In this document: piece after piece, positions 14,688-23,323 of the stretch
Position numbering within the stretch: the stretch's first letter is position 1
Layout: every line of letters starts with the position of its first letter
From: CAKSNH01 sp964422725
Lineage (GTDB): Bacteria > Bacillota > Clostridia > UBA1381
Direction: 5' to 3'
NCBI GenBank assembly: GCA_964422725.1
Contig: CAYRCC010000026.1
Location: forward strand, 1 to 27,394
Length of the DNA stretch: 27,394 bases
Notes under the pieces: generated by a model
Seen by the model: the letters and a program-made list of their open reading frames with translations, nothing else
Database searches by the model: none
What the model was told of the DNA's origin: nothing
Program-made: the position numbers and the translations under genes

Positions 14688-17414
14688 ATGCGTAAGGAAA
14701 AAAACAGCACAAACAGAGCCGACAGAAAAATAACGGGTGCCGTTATCGCCTTTGTGGTGATTTTGGCTGTATTTGCCGCAATTACGGCGTTTGATATATA
14801 TTATGAGTATTTGCAGTTTGCCGAAATCGGAATGAAATATATCTATGTGTTTTATACGACGGTTACTGTTAAAATTGCGGCTCAGGCGGCGAGTTTTGTG
14901 ATTGTTTTTTTGTTTTTTCTGCTGAACAATATCGTAATGCGGAAAATACTGTTTAAGGATAACAGTGACCTTAGGGTTGTCCGAAGTCCGGTGTGGCTTG
15001 CGGTGATAACGACGGTGATTGCGCTTTTTGCGAGCAGTATAATAAGCAGCAGCATTTATCACGATTTCCTTACGTTTTCCGGTAATGTAAAATTCAACCG
15101 GACAGACCCGATTTTTAACCTTGACTTGAGTTATTACATCTTTGAACGCCCGTTTTATATTTCTGTGGTAAACAGCATAAAGGGTATTTTGATGATGAAT
15201 TTTATATATACACTCATAGTGTATGTTCTTTTGCAGCTGCGTGACGGTATAAGCGAAATAGGAAAAACTTTTGAAAATCACGGAGTGCTGATTCATTGCG
15301 TTGTAAATGCGATGCTGTTTATATCGGCGGTTGCAATGTCGTATAAATTTGCGGCTGAGGATATGCTTTTCGGAAACTTTTGCGAGGTTACCGGTGCGAG
15401 CTTTGCTGATGTGAACATATGGCTTTTGTACTACAAAATTACACCGTTTTTACTGCTTCTAATTGCGCCGCTTGTTGTATACTTTCTGAGAAAGGGAAAG
15501 TACAGCAAGGCGGTAATAAGCGTTTTGATATTTCCGGCTGTATGGGTGGCGGCGTTTGCGGCGGCGGCAGTATGTCAGAGCGTGATAGTTGATTCGGACG
15601 AGCTGGCGATGGAAAGTGAGTATTTGCAGTATAACGTTGATATGACACGCGAGGCGTATAATCTGGATACGATACAGGAAAAAAACTTTGATGTGGATAA
15701 TAATCTGACATATAAAAATATTGCCGATGAGCATACAAAAATTTCAGCGGTGTCGGCTGTGGATATGGAACAGTACACAGCGGCAATCAATAAATTACAG
15801 GGACTGGGAACATACTACAAATTCTTTGACAGCGACTTGGTTCCGTATGAGATTGACGGTGTCAAAACATTTGCGGCTGTAAGTGCGAGGGAACTTGACG
15901 GTGACCGTATCGAAAAGTCGGCGGACACTTATGTAAACAAAACGTTCAAATATACACACGGTACGGGTGTTTCGGTCGGCGATGTGCGTTCGGGTGTCGA
16001 GCAGTTTATAGTTAAAGACATTCCGGTGCTGTCGAATTTCGGATTTACGAATATAAAACAGCCGAGAATATATTACGGTGAAAAAATGAACAATTCCGTT
16101 GTGGTCAACACACGATATAATGAAGTGGATTATATGAACGCGGAAAACAGCGCGTATTCTTACGAGGGCTTCGGCGGTATTCAAATGACAATGCTAAACA
16201 GAATAGTCCTGTCGTTTTGCGAAAAGAACTATCAAATGCTTGTTTCAAATCAAATCACCTCACAAAGTCGTGCGTTAATTAACAGAAATGTGGTTGAACG
16301 CGTAAAAAAGATAGCTCCGTTCTTTTCGTACGACTCCGATCCGTATATGATAGTTACGGATAACGGTGAGTTGAAATGGATTTTGGACGTGTACACCGTT
16401 ACAAGTCAATATCCGTATTCAACGCCGATAAACGGCAGTATCAACTATATACGCTGTCCGGCAAAAGCGGTGGTTGATGCGTATAACGGGTCTGTAAGTT
16501 TTTATATTACAGACCCTGATGATGTGTTTGTAAAGACATATCAGAAAATTTACCCAACGCTGTTTGAGTACGGCGAGATGCCGGAAACTATAGCCTCGCA
16601 TATACGTTATCCTAAGGATATGTTCAAAATTCAGGCTGAGGCGTACCGTCGGTATCACGTGACTGATGCGGCGCAGTTTTACGATAAAAATGACGTATGG
16701 GATTTTGCAAAAGAGAAGGATAAAACCGGAGCGGCGCAGTATGTGGAATGTTATTACAGCACAGACGGCAGTGAGAGCTTTTTGAATATATTGTACACCT
16801 CACAGCATACCGACAATATTAACGGCTGGCTTACGGCAGGGTCGGATATGGATAATTACGGTCAGCTGACTGTGGCTAAAATCAATAAAGCGGAGGGAAT
16901 CATTTGCAGTACGATGTATGCGGAAAATATAATAGATGCAAATGAAAACATTTCCGAACAGTTGGAAAATTTTTCCCAAAACGGTGCAAATGTGCTGGTT
17001 GGCAATATGCAGGTTATGTCGGTAAAAAATTCGCTTTTGTACATTACGCCTGTGTATGTTGAAAACACCGCAAATTCAGCGGCGTACCCGGAATTAAAGA
17101 AAGTAATTGCGGTGTATAACAACGATGCGGCAATGGGTGATAATCTGACAGAGGCATTGCAGATATTGTTCGGTAAAAAATCAGCCGATACTGTCGTGAT
17201 GAACGGTGAGGAACATAGTCTTAACAAACTGATTAATGATATTATTGATGTGTATGACAGCATAAAGCAGTACAATCGTGCAAATGACTGGGAAAATGCC
17301 GGAAAGGCAATGAGTGAGCTTGACTTGAATATGGAGGAGCTAAAACAAAGACGAGCGGAGCTTGAAGACATCGAGCCGTTTGTCGGACCGCTTGAAAACA
17401 CAGAGGAGGACTAA
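14688..17414 (+). CDS. UPF0182 (COG1615) family large membrane protein
   Basis: This 908-residue protein has about seven N-terminal membrane helices. They lie near residues 15-37, 48-78, 98-122, 158-185, 200-225, 245-268 and 272-298. A very large, probably extracytoplasmic, domain of some 600 residues follows, with YYGEKMNNSVVVNT and the conserved RYPKDMFKIQAEAYRRYHVTD region typical of the UPF0182 family. An acidic tail closes it. The biochemical role of this family is not established. I start it at ATG 14688; GTG 14682 is an alternative, and the frame that continues upstream overlaps ftsY and is not coding there. It lies 28 bases after ftsY and its stop abuts the ruvX ribosome site, so it is probably part of a longer transcript. 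Confidence 0.9.
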   Translation: MRKEKNSTNRADRKITGAVIAFVVILAVFAAITAFDIYYEYLQFAEIGMKYIYVFYTTVTVKIAAQAASFVIVFLFFLLNNIVMRKILFKDNSDLRVVRSPVWLAVITTVIALFASSIISSSIYHDFLTFSGNVKFNRTDPIFNLDLSYYIFERPFYISVVNSIKGILMMNFIYTLIVYVLLQLRDGISEIGKTFENHGVLIHCVVNAMLFISAVAMSYKFAAEDMLFGNFCEVTGASFADVNIWLLYYKITPFLLLLIAPLVVYFLRKGKYSKAVISVLIFPAVWVAAFAAAAVCQSVIVDSDELAMESEYLQYNVDMTREAYNLDTIQEKNFDVDNNLTYKNIADEHTKISAVSAVDMEQYTAAINKLQGLGTYYKFFDSDLVPYEIDGVKTFAAVSARELDGDRIEKSADTYVNKTFKYTHGTGVSVGDVRSGVEQFIVKDIPVLSNFGFTNIKQPRIYYGEKMNNSVVVNTRYNEVDYMNAENSAYSYEGFGGIQMTMLNRIVLSFCEKNYQMLVSNQITSQSRALINRNVVERVKKIAPFFSYDSDPYMIVTDNGELKWILDVYTVTSQYPYSTPINGSINYIRCPAKAVVDAYNGSVSFYITDPDDVFVKTYQKIYPTLFEYGEMPETIASHIRYPKDMFKIQAEAYRRYHVTDAAQFYDKNDVWDFAKEKDKTGAAQYVECYYSTDGSESFLNILYTSQHTDNINGWLTAGSDMDNYGQLTVAKINKAEGIICSTMYAENIIDANENISEQLENFSQNGANVLVGNMQVMSVKNSLLYITPVYVENTANSAAYPELKKVIAVYNNDAAMGDNLTEALQILFGKKSADTVVMNGEEHSLNKLINDIIDVYDSIKQYNRANDWENAGKAMSELDLNMEELKQRRAELEDIEPFVGPLENTEED

Positions 17415-17422
17415 GCAGAAAT

Positions 17423-17833
17423 ATGCGTATTTTAGGTATAGATTACGGTGACAGCAGAGTCGGCGTTGCGGTGAGCGATGCTATGGGTTGGACGGCACAG
17501 GGAGTGGGCACGCTGAAACATAGGGGTATGGATAATTTGGTCAATGATTTAAAAAAAATAATTGACCGATATAATCCAGAAAAAATTGTGGTTGGACTTC
17601 CGAAAAATATGGACGGTACAATCGGATTTCGCGGTGAAGAAACGTATAAATTTGCCGAGGCGCTAAAGACAGTTTATGACGGTGAAATTGTATATTGGGA
17701 CGAGCGTTTGTCCACCGTTTCCGCGACAAATATATTAAACGAAACAAACAGGAGAGGTAAAAAGCGCAAAGAGGTACTGGATACCGTTGCGGCATCAATA
17801 ATACTGGAAGGATATTTAAATTTTACAAAATAG
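17423..17833 (+). CDS. ruvX: RuvX/YqgF, putative pre-16S rRNA nuclease
   Basis: YqgF proteins have an RNase H-like fold; in E. coli the protein processes the 5' end of 16S rRNA, and it was earlier annotated as a Holliday junction resolvase. The 136-residue product opens with MRILGIDYGDSRVGVAVSD, carrying the first catalytic Asp. VVGLPKNMDGT, YWDERLSTVSA and the C-terminal KEVLDTVAASIILEGYL follow, which hold the remaining acidic residues. The ATG 17423 has AGAGGAGGA at 17402-17410, overlapping the stop of the UPF0182 gene. A 107-base gap with an inverted repeat and a promoter-like site separates it from ruvA. Confidence 0.95.
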   Translation: MRILGIDYGDSRVGVAVSDAMGWTAQGVGTLKHRGMDNLVNDLKKIIDRYNPEKIVVGLPKNMDGTIGFRGEETYKFAEALKTVYDGEIVYWDERLSTVSATNILNETNRRGKKRKEVLDTVAASIILEGYLNFTK

Positions 17834-17850
17834 AATTGCCTTGACGAGTA

Positions 17851-17880
17851 TACAGTTTTGTAAATGGTAACAAAATTGTA
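17851..17880 (+). repeat. inverted repeat upstream of ruvA
   Basis: TACAGTTTTGT (17851-17861) and ACAAAATTGTA (17870-17880) are near-perfect 11-base arms (one G-T mismatch that would be G-U in RNA) with an 8-base spacer. No T run follows, so it is not an obvious terminator. It sits just upstream of the ruvA -35 element and could be an operator. Confidence 0.5.
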
Positions 17881-17892
17881 ATATATTAAAGA

Positions 17893-17921
17893 TTGACACG
17901 GAACAAATTTGCATATAAGAT
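17893..17921 (+). promoter_or_regulatory. candidate promoter for the ruvA-ruvB group
   Basis: A perfect -35, TTGACA (17893-17898), precedes TAAGAT (17916-17921) with 17 bases between; TATAAG at 17914-17919 is an alternative -10. The ruvA ribosome site AAGGAG follows at 17929-17934. Confidence 0.55.
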
Positions 17922-17940
17922 ATATTATAAGGAGTTTTTT

Positions 17941-18537
17941 ATGTTTTATTATATAAGGGGCAGGCTTGTACGCAAGGGAGAAAATTTTGCAGCAGTTGAT
18001 GTAAACGGTGTATGCTATAAGTTATTTACGTCGTTGACGTGTATTAGCACAATGGGTGAAATAGGTTCGGAGATAACTATGTTTACACATTTGCATATCC
18101 GCGAGGACATTATGGATTTGTATGGTTTTACTTCCGAAAAAGAGCTTGCGATGTTTATGAATCTTATATCCGTTTCGGGGGTAGGACCGAAAGCGGGACT
18201 TGCAATATTATCGGTTGCGGCTCCGGAAAAACTTGCGCTTGCGGTAGTGACCGATGATGCAAAGGTTATAACGAAAGCGGCGGGAGTTGGACCTAAGATG
18301 GCGCAGAGAGTAATTTTGGAGTTAAAGGATAAGCTTAAAAATACCGATATTTCCTCGGCAATTGACTCAGATGACAATGAGGAATTAATAATTGAGGATA
18401 ATATGGGTGAAGCGGTAAATGCGTTGGTTGTGCTTGGGTATTCTCCGCAGGAGGCGAAAAATGCGGTGTCAAAAGCGGAAAAAACGGATAAGGTTGAGGA
18501 CATAATAAAAACTGCATTGAAAAATTTGATGAAATAG
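17941..18537 (+). CDS. ruvA: Holliday junction branch migration protein RuvA
   Basis: RuvA tetramers bind Holliday junctions and load the RuvB helicase for branch migration. The 198-residue protein has the N-terminal OB fold (about 1-62, MFYYIRGRLVRKGENFAAVDVNGVCYKL). Two helix-hairpin-helix motifs follow (SVSGVGPKAGLAIL and KAAGVGPKMAQRVILELKDKL), then an acidic linker (about 140-155) and the C-terminal RuvB-binding three-helix domain (ALVVLGYSPQEAKNAV). The ATG 17941 is set by AAGGAG a few bases upstream; the frame extends 48 bases further with no ribosome site. It is followed directly by ruvB, as in most bacteria. Confidence 0.97.
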   Translation: MFYYIRGRLVRKGENFAAVDVNGVCYKLFTSLTCISTMGEIGSEITMFTHLHIREDIMDLYGFTSEKELAMFMNLISVSGVGPKAGLAILSVAAPEKLALAVVTDDAKVITKAAGVGPKMAQRVILELKDKLKNTDISSAIDSDDNEELIIEDNMGEAVNALVVLGYSPQEAKNAVSKAEKTDKVEDIIKTALKNLMK

Positions 18538-18566
18538 CTTTGAGGCAGAGAAAGGATTGGAAAGCA

Positions 18567-19577
18567 TTGCTTTTTGATGATAATGAGCGTATTGTTACCG
18601 GCGAATATATAAGTGAGGACGACATTGAAGTCGGTTTGCGGCCGAGAAGTCTTGGCGAATATGTCGGACAGGCAAAGGTTATAGACAATTTGAAAATATA
18701 TATAAAAGCGGCACTGGACAGACGAGAGCCGCTTGACCACGTTCTTTTGTACGGTCCGCCGGGACTCGGAAAAACCACCCTTGCCGGAATTATTGCAAAT
18801 GAGATGGGAGTGAATATCCGAATAACGAGCGGTCCGGCAATTGAAAAAGCCGGTGATTTGGCGGCACTGCTTACAAACCTGTCACAGCACGACATACTGT
18901 TTATTGACGAAATACACCGTCTTAGCAGGAGTGTGGAGGAAATATTGTATCCGGCGATGGAGGACTATGCACTCGATATTATTATAGGAAAAGGACCGGC
19001 GGCAAAGTCGATAAGGCTTGACTTGCCGAAATTTACTTTAATAGGTGCAACTACGCGTGCCGGATTGCTTACGGCACCGCTGCGTGACCGATTCGGCGTT
19101 ATAAGCCGACTGGAGCTGTATAAGGTTGAAGAACTTATGAATATAGTTAAGCGTTCGGCAGAAATTTTGGGGGTTGAGATTGACGGGGAAGGTGCACGGG
19201 AAATAGCGTGCCGTTCACGCGGAACGCCGCGTATTGCAAACAGATTGCTAAGGCGCGTGCGCGATTTTGCACAGGTGAAATATAACGGTAAAATAACAAA
19301 AGAGGTTGCGGATATTGCGCTGATGAAAATGGAAGTTGACAAAAAAGGACTCGATATGATTGATAACCGTATGATTATGGCTATGATACATAATTTCGGA
19401 GGAGGTCCGGTCGGACTGGACACTTTGGCGGCAACAATAGGCGAAGAAGCAAATACTATAGAGGACGTATATGAGCCGTATTTGCTGCAACTTGGGTTTA
19501 TTACGCGTACTCCGCGCGGTCGAACGGCAACAAAGCTTGCGTATGACCATTTCGGAATACCGTTTGGAGAAAATTAG
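18567..19577 (+). CDS. ruvB: Holliday junction branch migration ATPase RuvB
   Basis: RuvB is the hexameric AAA+ motor that drives branch migration with RuvA. The protein has Walker A GPPGLGKTT, Walker B LFIDEIHR, sensor 1 GATTRAG and the arginine-finger region LTAPLRDRFG. A winged-helix C-terminus holds the IEDVYEPYLLQLGFITRTPRGR signature. I prefer the TTG at 18567 because AAAGGA at 18551-18556 is properly spaced and the start (MLFDDNERIVTGE) then resembles other RuvB N-termini. That gives 336 residues. A TTG at 18540, 3 bases after the ruvA stop, is in frame and would add nine residues, but has no ribosome site. It lies in one unit with ruvA. Confidence 0.95.
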   Translation: MLFDDNERIVTGEYISEDDIEVGLRPRSLGEYVGQAKVIDNLKIYIKAALDRREPLDHVLLYGPPGLGKTTLAGIIANEMGVNIRITSGPAIEKAGDLAALLTNLSQHDILFIDEIHRLSRSVEEILYPAMEDYALDIIIGKGPAAKSIRLDLPKFTLIGATTRAGLLTAPLRDRFGVISRLELYKVEELMNIVKRSAEILGVEIDGEGAREIACRSRGTPRIANRLLRRVRDFAQVKYNGKITKEVADIALMKMEVDKKGLDMIDNRMIMAMIHNFGGGPVGLDTLAATIGEEANTIEDVYEPYLLQLGFITRTPRGRTATKLAYDHFGIPFGEN

Positions 19578-19603
19578 TTTGCGTTTAGAAGGACAGATAT
19601 TTT

Positions 19604-21106
19604 ATGAAGAAATTACTTTTTATTATATATACTTTAATTATAATTGCATTTCCGGTCAGCGTGAATGCACAGGCATTACAGCTTTTGTATGACGGCGAAG
19701 TTCATAATTACACAGGAATGCAGTATACCCTTACCGTCAACGGAACAAACGTTGCAACGCCGCTGCCGCCTATTATATTTAATGACCGCGCACTGGTGCC
19801 TATACGCGAGGTTTTTGAGGCAATGGGGGCTCAGGTTGGCTATGAAAGTGATACAAAGAGTATAACGGTTAAATCCGAAAGCGTTGAGGTTAATTTGCAA
19901 ATAGACAATAATACAGCTTATGTAAACGGAAATATGGTGTCAATTCCGGACGGAGTCGTGCCGAAACTGATAGGCAGAGTGGGGGAGTCGGCTAAAACTA
20001 TGGTACCTGTGCGTTTCATTTCCGAAAGCATAGGTATGAATGTTGTTTTTGACGGCGAAAACGGAATTATCGGTATTAACAATCCGTCATATCAGGCACC
20101 TGTGCAGACTCCGGAAAAGGCAGTGACGGTTAAGTCGGTAAGCTATGCAAAAGCGGCAGACGGACTTGATATTAAAATTGATGCCGACAACGCAATAGGT
20201 GAGTATTCGGATTTGTTTTTGAGCGAGCCGTACAGAGTTGTGATTGACATTTCCAAAGCGGCAATGGATACGCCGCAGTCGGCGTATGACGTACAGGAGG
20301 GTGCGGTTGCGCGTGTACGCTTGGGACAGCACGAAAACAGCACGCGTATAGTTGTGGATTTGACTGAAAAGCTGGAGTACGGCATTTCGGTTTCGGGGAA
20401 TGTTATGAATATTCATATTAAATCAACGGGCACTGTAAGTTCGACACCGAATGTTACGCCGTCGGTAAGTCCGGACACGCAGACGGCGAAAATAGTAGTA
20501 CTTGATGCGGGTCACGGCGGACACGACCCGGGTGCCTCGGGAACAGATGCCTCGGGTATAGGTCATTGCGAAAAGGATATTACATTGAGCTTGGTGAAGA
20601 AAGTAAGAGATGTACTGGTAAGCAACGGTGTTAATGTAATGCTGACAAGGGAAGATGACACGTATGTAGAGCTTGTGGAAAGAGCCGAAATCGCAAACAG
20701 GGCCAATGCAGCAATGTTTGTGAGCATACATCTCAATTCGGTTGATAATGTTCCGAATGCAAGCGGTACAGAAGTGTATTTTGCCGCGGCGAATAACGGA
20801 ACAAATTACGGATTGACAAGCGAAAAATTAGCCGGTGCTGTTAAGAGCAGTCTTGTAGGAAGTATAGGAACTAAAGACAGAGGAGTAAAACAGGGTAATC
20901 ACGTTGTTACAAGAACCAGTAAAATGCCGGCTGTATTGGTTGAGGTTGCGTTTATGTCAAATGTCAGCGAGATGACCAATTTGGCAAGTGATGATTTTCA
21001 GAATGCTGCCGCACAGGGTATTGCACAGGGAATACTGAATTCTCTCGGAAGTGTAACAGTACCTCAGCAAACAGCTGTAGGCGGTATAGAATATATGACA
21101 GATTAG
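19604..21106 (+). CDS. exported N-acetylmuramoyl-L-alanine amidase with stalk and AMIN domains
   Basis: This enzyme should cleave the amide bond between muramic acid and the stem peptide in peptidoglycan. The 500-residue protein has an N-terminal signal peptide (about 1-24). A copper-amine-oxidase N-like "stalk" domain follows (about 40-158, with the paired ALVPIREVFEAMGA and TMVPVRFISESIGM). An AMIN wall-targeting domain (about 170-278) and a Ser/Thr/Pro linker come next. The C-terminus is a zinc Amidase_3 domain (about 292-488) with H304, E323, H376 and catalytic E447. Start MKKLLFII at ATG 19604. It lies 26 bases after ruvB and 13 before queA, so a wall hydrolase is embedded in a DNA-repair/tRNA-modification transcript. 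No CwlD/AmiC assignment is made. Confidence 0.93.
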   Translation: MKKLLFIIYTLIIIAFPVSVNAQALQLLYDGEVHNYTGMQYTLTVNGTNVATPLPPIIFNDRALVPIREVFEAMGAQVGYESDTKSITVKSESVEVNLQIDNNTAYVNGNMVSIPDGVVPKLIGRVGESAKTMVPVRFISESIGMNVVFDGENGIIGINNPSYQAPVQTPEKAVTVKSVSYAKAADGLDIKIDADNAIGEYSDLFLSEPYRVVIDISKAAMDTPQSAYDVQEGAVARVRLGQHENSTRIVVDLTEKLEYGISVSGNVMNIHIKSTGTVSSTPNVTPSVSPDTQTAKIVVLDAGHGGHDPGASGTDASGIGHCEKDITLSLVKKVRDVLVSNGVNVMLTREDDTYVELVERAEIANRANAAMFVSIHLNSVDNVPNASGTEVYFAAANNGTNYGLTSEKLAGAVKSSLVGSIGTKDRGVKQGNHVVTRTSKMPAVLVEVAFMSNVSEMTNLASDDFQNAAAQGIAQGILNSLGSVTVPQQTAVGGIEYMTD

Positions 21107-21119
21107 GATTGGAAATATA

Positions 21120-22154
21120 ATGCAAAGAAAAGATTTTTATTATGATTTACCTGAAGAATTAATTGCGCAGGAACCGCTTGCCGACAGAAGTTCTTCAAGG
21201 CTTATGGTTTTAGATAAGAAAAGCGGTTCGGTTAAACACGAGCATTTCAGAGATATTGTCAATTATCTGAACTCGGGTGATACACTTATTCTTAATGATA
21301 CCAAGGTTATTCCGGCACGACTTTACGGACGGAAAGAGGACACCGGCGGAACTATTGAATTTCTGCTTTTGAATAAACGGACACTTGACGAGTGGGAGGT
21401 TATACTAAAGCCGGGACGGCGCGCAAAGGTTGGCGCAAGATTTGTTTTCGGTGACGGGGAGCTTGTTGCCGAGGTGATTGACATTGTAAATGACGGCAAC
21501 CGTATAGTGAAATTTTATTATGACGGAGTGTTTGAAGATGTATTGGACAGGCTTGGCGAAATGCCGCTGCCGCATTACATAACACACAAACTGGAGGATA
21601 AAGACCGGTATCAGACGGTTTATGCAAAAAATTCCGGCTCGGCTGCCGCACCGACGGCAGGACTGCACTTTACTCCCGAGCTGCTCGAACAAATCAAAGC
21701 TAAGGGTGTAAATATAGGATATGTTACACTGCACGTCGGACTGGGTACGTTCAGACCCGTAAAAGCAGATAATATTTTGGAACACAATATGCATTCGGAG
21801 TTTTATATATTGCCGGAGGAAACCGCACAGCTTGTCAATAGAACTAAAGAAAACGGAAAACGAGTAATTTCCGTAGGGACTACCGCAACACGCGTTCTCG
21901 AAACGGCGGGACGCAAAAGCAAAACGTTGAGCGCAGACAGCGGATGGACGAATATATTTATTTACCCGGGCTGTGAGTTTACTGTAATAGATGCGCTTAT
22001 TACGAATTTTCATTTGCCGGAGTCGACGCTGATTATGTTGGTAAGTGCGCTGGCGGGCAGAGAAAATGTGCTTGCGGCGTATAAAATTGCGGTAGAAGAG
22101 AAATATAGGTTTTTCAGCTTCGGTGATGCGATGTTTATCACAAATAATGTATAA
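21120..22154 (+). CDS. queA: S-adenosylmethionine:tRNA ribosyltransferase-isomerase QueA
   Basis: QueA transfers and isomerises the ribose of S-adenosylmethionine onto preQ1 in tRNA, giving epoxyqueuosine. The 344-residue protein has the family N-terminus FYYDLPEELIAQEPLADRSSSRLMVLD and the LILNDTKVIPARLYG segment. The core AAPTAGLHFTPELLEQI motif and VTLHVGLGTFRPV follow, with the C-terminal TNFHLPESTLIMLVSALAG. The ATG 21120 follows the amidase stop by 13 bases. It is placed directly before tgt, whose product makes its substrate, so the pair covers the preQ1-to-epoxyqueuosine steps. No queG/queH or preQ1-synthesis genes are in the window. Confidence 0.97.
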   Translation: MQRKDFYYDLPEELIAQEPLADRSSSRLMVLDKKSGSVKHEHFRDIVNYLNSGDTLILNDTKVIPARLYGRKEDTGGTIEFLLLNKRTLDEWEVILKPGRRAKVGARFVFGDGELVAEVIDIVNDGNRIVKFYYDGVFEDVLDRLGEMPLPHYITHKLEDKDRYQTVYAKNSGSAAAPTAGLHFTPELLEQIKAKGVNIGYVTLHVGLGTFRPVKADNILEHNMHSEFYILPEETAQLVNRTKENGKRVISVGTTATRVLETAGRKSKTLSADSGWTNIFIYPGCEFTVIDALITNFHLPESTLIMLVSALAGRENVLAAYKIAVEEKYRFFSFGDAMFITNNV

Positions 22155-22165
22155 GAGGTATTACA

Positions 22166-23296
22166 ATGTTTAAACTGTTACACACAAACGGCTTGGCACG
22201 GCGCGGTGAGTTTCACACAGTGCATGGCGTGATACAAACGCCGGTGTTTATGAATGTGGGCACTCTTGCCGCCATAAAGGGCGCTGTGTCGACTATGGAT
22301 TTGAAAAATATCAAATGTCAGGTGGAGCTGTCAAATACATACCATCTGCATTTGCGACCGGGAGATAAGGTCATTAAGCAATTGGGCGGTTTGCACAAAT
22401 TTATGAACTGGGATCGTCCTATTTTGACTGACAGCGGCGGCTTTCAGGTATTTTCGCTTGCGTCGCTCAGAAAAATTACCGAAGAAGGAGTTAATTTCAA
22501 TTCGCATATAGACGGCAGAAGGATTTTTATGGGACCGGAAGAAAGTATGCAGATACAGTCAAATCTCGGTTCTACAATTGCGATGGCGTTTGATGAATGT
22601 ATAGAAAACCCGTCGCCGTACGATTACGTAGCAAAATCCTGCGACCGCACTTATCGCTGGCTCAAACGCTGTAAGGAGGAAATGAACAGGCTTAATCGGC
22701 TTGACGGCACAATTAACCCGAATCAATTGCTTTTCGGTATAAATCAAGGCGGCGTATACGACGATTTGAGAGTAAAACATATGAAAGAAATAGCAAAGCT
22801 TGATTTGCCGGGGTATGCAATAGGCGGTTTGGCGGTTGGTGAGTCGCATGAGGAAATGTATCACATATTGGACGTTGTTATGCCGCATGCTCCCGATGAC
22901 AGACCGAGATATTTGATGGGTGTGGGAACGCCGTCGAATATTATAGAATCGGTTGCGCGCGGAGTGGATTTCTTTGATTGCGTTATCGCAAGCCGAAATG
23001 CACGCCATGCAAATTTGTATACAATGAACGGTACTATGAATTTGATGAACGCAAAGTATGAAACGGATTTTGCACCTATCGAAGAGGGCTGTCAATGCGA
23101 GGCTTGCCGGAATTATTCGAGAGCGTATATACGGCACTTGTTCAAAGCAAAAGAAATGCTTGGTATGCGGCTTGCGGTTATGCACAATTTGTATTTTTAC
23201 AACAACCTTATGGAACAAATCAGAACGGCTATCGAAGAGGACAGATTTGACAGGTTCAGAGCGGAGAATACAGAAAAATTAGCTAAAAGAATATAG
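22166..23296 (+). CDS. tgt: tRNA-guanine transglycosylase
   Basis: Tgt exchanges the wobble guanine 34 of GUN-anticodon tRNAs for preQ1. The 376-residue TIM-barrel enzyme has the general acid/base D89 in LTDSGGFQVFS, GGLAVGES for base recognition and the nucleophile D271 in DFFDCV. The zinc site is C309, C311, C314 and H340, in the usual C-x-C-x2-C-x25-H spacing. The segment after the nucleophile reads IASRNARHA, where many homologues have PTRNARNG. The ATG 22166 has AAGAGG overlapping the queA stop. In many bacteria yajC and secDF follow tgt; here a HAD phosphatase does. Confidence 0.97.
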   Translation: MFKLLHTNGLARRGEFHTVHGVIQTPVFMNVGTLAAIKGAVSTMDLKNIKCQVELSNTYHLHLRPGDKVIKQLGGLHKFMNWDRPILTDSGGFQVFSLASLRKITEEGVNFNSHIDGRRIFMGPEESMQIQSNLGSTIAMAFDECIENPSPYDYVAKSCDRTYRWLKRCKEEMNRLNRLDGTINPNQLLFGINQGGVYDDLRVKHMKEIAKLDLPGYAIGGLAVGESHEEMYHILDVVMPHAPDDRPRYLMGVGTPSNIIESVARGVDFFDCVIASRNARHANLYTMNGTMNLMNAKYETDFAPIEEGCQCEACRNYSRAYIRHLFKAKEMLGMRLAVMHNLYFYNNLMEQIRTAIEEDRFDRFRAENTEKLAKRI

Positions 23297-23323
23297 TGCA
23301 AAAGGTTTTGCGGAAAGGAAATT

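Noticed and set aside
17899..17913. Possible LexA box upstream of ruvA (GAAC followed by a TTGC)
   Set aside because: The right half does not match the GTTC expected of the Firmicutes GAAC-N4-GTTC box.
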